From: Costertonia aggregata
Lineage (GTDB): Bacteria > Bacteroidota > Bacteroidia > Flavobacteriales > Flavobacteriaceae
NCBI RefSeq assembly: GCF_013402795.1
Contig: NZ_CP058595.1
Span: forward strand, 1,089,501-1,153,500
Direction of reading: 5' to 3'
DNA: 64,000 nucleotides
Shown here: piece by piece, positions 62,975-64,000 of the stretch
Position numbering within the stretch: position 1 is the first letter of the stretch
Layout: each line of letters begins with the position of its first letter
Program-made: the position numbers and the translations under genes
Notes under the pieces: model-generated
Database searches by the model: none
Told to the model about the DNA's origin: nothing
What the model saw: only the letters and a program-made list of their open reading frames with translations

Positions 62975-64000
62975 ATGCTAAATAAGAGCATTAAATTTCT
63001 CATAGAAAACAAACTTGTTGCCGTTCTACTACTCGCCCTATTTGTGGGTTGGGGCATCGTCAACGCACCCTTTAATTGGGAAACAGGCTTTTTGCCCACA
63101 GACCCAGTTGCCGTTGATGCCATACCTGATATTGGCGAGAACCAACAAATTGTTTTTACCAAGTGGCAAGGTCGCTCGCCACAGGATATTGAAGACCAAA
63201 TCACATATCCGCTTACCACTTCCCTTCTTGGTATTCCAGGCGTAAAAACTATTCGTAGTTCTTCGATGTTTGGATTTTCCAGCATCTACATCATTTTTGA
63301 AGAAGACATCGAGTTCTATTGGTCGCGCAGTCGCATACTGGAAAAACTGAACTCACTTCCTGCAAACCTTTTGCCCGATGGTGTCAATCCATCTCTTGGG
63401 CCAGATGCCACAGGTCTGGGACAGATTTTTTGGTACACGCTGGAAGGTCGTGATAAAGACGGCAACGTAACTGGCGGATGGGATTTACAGGAATTGCGTA
63501 GCATACAGGATTACTATGTGAAATATGGATTGTCATCGGCAAGTGGTGTTTCTGAAGTAGCTTCCATTGGTGGCTATGTTCAGGAATACCAAGTGGACAT
63601 TGACCCAGAAAAAATGCGCCAGTACAATGTGAGTATGGGCGATGTGGTTAAAGCCGTCAAACAGAGCAATCAAGATATAGGGGCACAGACTCTCGAAATC
63701 AATCAAGCCGAATACCTCGTACGCGGATTGGGTTACGTCAAGTCCATAGCAGATATTGAAAATGCAGTTGTAGATTCTGAAAATTTCACTTCCATCCGCA
63801 TCAAAGATGTGGCTAACGTCCATTTGGGGCCTGCTACCAGACGTGGTATTCTCGATAAGGAAGGGGCCGAAGTCGTAGGTGGTGTCGTAGTCGCTCGCTA
63901 CGGTGCAAATCCGTTGGAAGTTATCAATAATGTCAAGGCGCAAATTGCCGAAATAAGCTCTGGACTTCCCACAAAAACTTTATCAGATGGTCGCATTTCG
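62975..64000 (+). CDS. cusA: CusA/CzcA-family RND metal efflux pump, N-terminal part (cut by window end)
   Basis: 342 codons are visible from the ATG at 62975 (an ATG 5 bp earlier hits a stop). Start helix SIKFLIENKLVAVLLLALFVGWG, PFNWETGFLPTDPVAVDAIPDIGENQ (split), WQGRSPQDIEDQITYPL, SSMFGFSSIYIIF, and the porter-domain VDIDPEKMRQYNVS are typical of heavy-metal RND pumps for Cu, Ag, Co or Zn. Full proteins are about 1040-1450 residues, so two thirds lie outside. The metal cannot be told from this part. Confidence 0.9.
   Translation, partial: MLNKSIKFLIENKLVAVLLLALFVGWGIVNAPFNWETGFLPTDPVAVDAIPDIGENQQIVFTKWQGRSPQDIEDQITYPLTTSLLGIPGVKTIRSSSMFGFSSIYIIFEEDIEFYWSRSRILEKLNSLPANLLPDGVNPSLGPDATGLGQIFWYTLEGRDKDGNVTGGWDLQELRSIQDYYVKYGLSSASGVSEVASIGGYVQEYQVDIDPEKMRQYNVSMGDVVKAVKQSNQDIGAQTLEINQAEYLVRGLGYVKSIADIENAVVDSENFTSIRIKDVANVHLGPATRRGILDKEGAEVVGGVVVARYGANPLEVINNVKAQIAEISSGLPTKTLSDGRIS

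Larger units (their letters stand above)
57381..64000. mobile_element. Integrated island beginning at tRNA-Leu(CAA), right end outside window
   Basis: The orphan tRNA half marks the left junction. Right after it come an AT-rich stretch, a tyrosine recombinase, P301 copy 2, three nuclease-like genes, an HYC_CC_PP gene and a CusA-type pump. Genes here are more AT-rich by eye than the core to the left. No conjugation genes are visible in the window, so it could be an integrative conjugative or a smaller genomic island. Confidence 0.7.

Noticed and set aside
1-64000. CRISPR arrays, insertion sequences or rRNA genes
   Set aside because: I saw no regularly spaced repeats, no transposase frame and no rRNA-like stretch in reading both strands.

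Overview
The window reads as a low-GC Flavobacteriaceae-type (Bacteroidota) chromosome, probably marine. The grounds are a SusC/SusD pair, a DnaQ-DnaE fused replicative polymerase, a ribosomal protein S16 with a long C-terminal tail, several promoters of the Bacteroidota TTG-N17..19-TAnnTTTG type, and Bacteroidota-only families (DUF2490, HYC_CC_PP, CRTAC1-like FG-GAP proteins). It falls into three blocks.

Block 1 (1-12386) looks like the end of an integrated island beside an intact tRNA-Asp. It carries an RteC-like gene fragment, a membrane LuxR-type regulator with a mini-asparaginase, then redoxin, SDR + GH16-like lipoprotein, DUF2938, MFS + DUF2490, superoxide dismutase, an AraC-type regulator, a methyltransferase, a 301-residue protein of unknown function (here P301) and a CTnDOT-type tyrosine recombinase. 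Six promoters in this block share one 26-bp box placed at a fixed distance from the -7 element. The AraC-type gene sits among them, so the island appears to hold a self-contained stress regulon.

Block 2 (12387-57322) is core chromosome: DUF58, trxA, dnaE, rpsP-rimM; a polysaccharide-utilisation-like locus (CBM9-like, SusC, SusD, FG-GAP/ASPIC) with a LytS/LytTR two-component pair and a haem-motif VCBS protein; trmN6, a glutaryl-CoA-dehydrogenase-like gene, a YdeP-type molybdoenzyme, umuC and umuD, NUDIX, Crp/Fnr, lipoproteins, a moeB-modABC molybdate operon, purU, and a four-gene operon (sodium:solute symporter, DUF4434, AGE epimerase, FAD oxidoreductase).

Block 3 (57323-64000, open at the right) starts with an orphan 3' half of a tRNA-Leu(CAA), the signature of an attachment site. 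It is followed by a second tyrosine recombinase of a different subfamily, a second P301 copy, and a tight three-gene run of nuclease-like proteins (PD-(D/E)XK-like, HNH-like, DUF4238). Then come an HYC_CC_PP protein and the start of a CusA/CzcA-type metal efflux pump, cut by the window end. Two unrelated recombinases each followed by a P301 gene with a conserved leader, and the nuclease-like run behind the second, are the most promising undescribed features besides the 26-bp box regulon.
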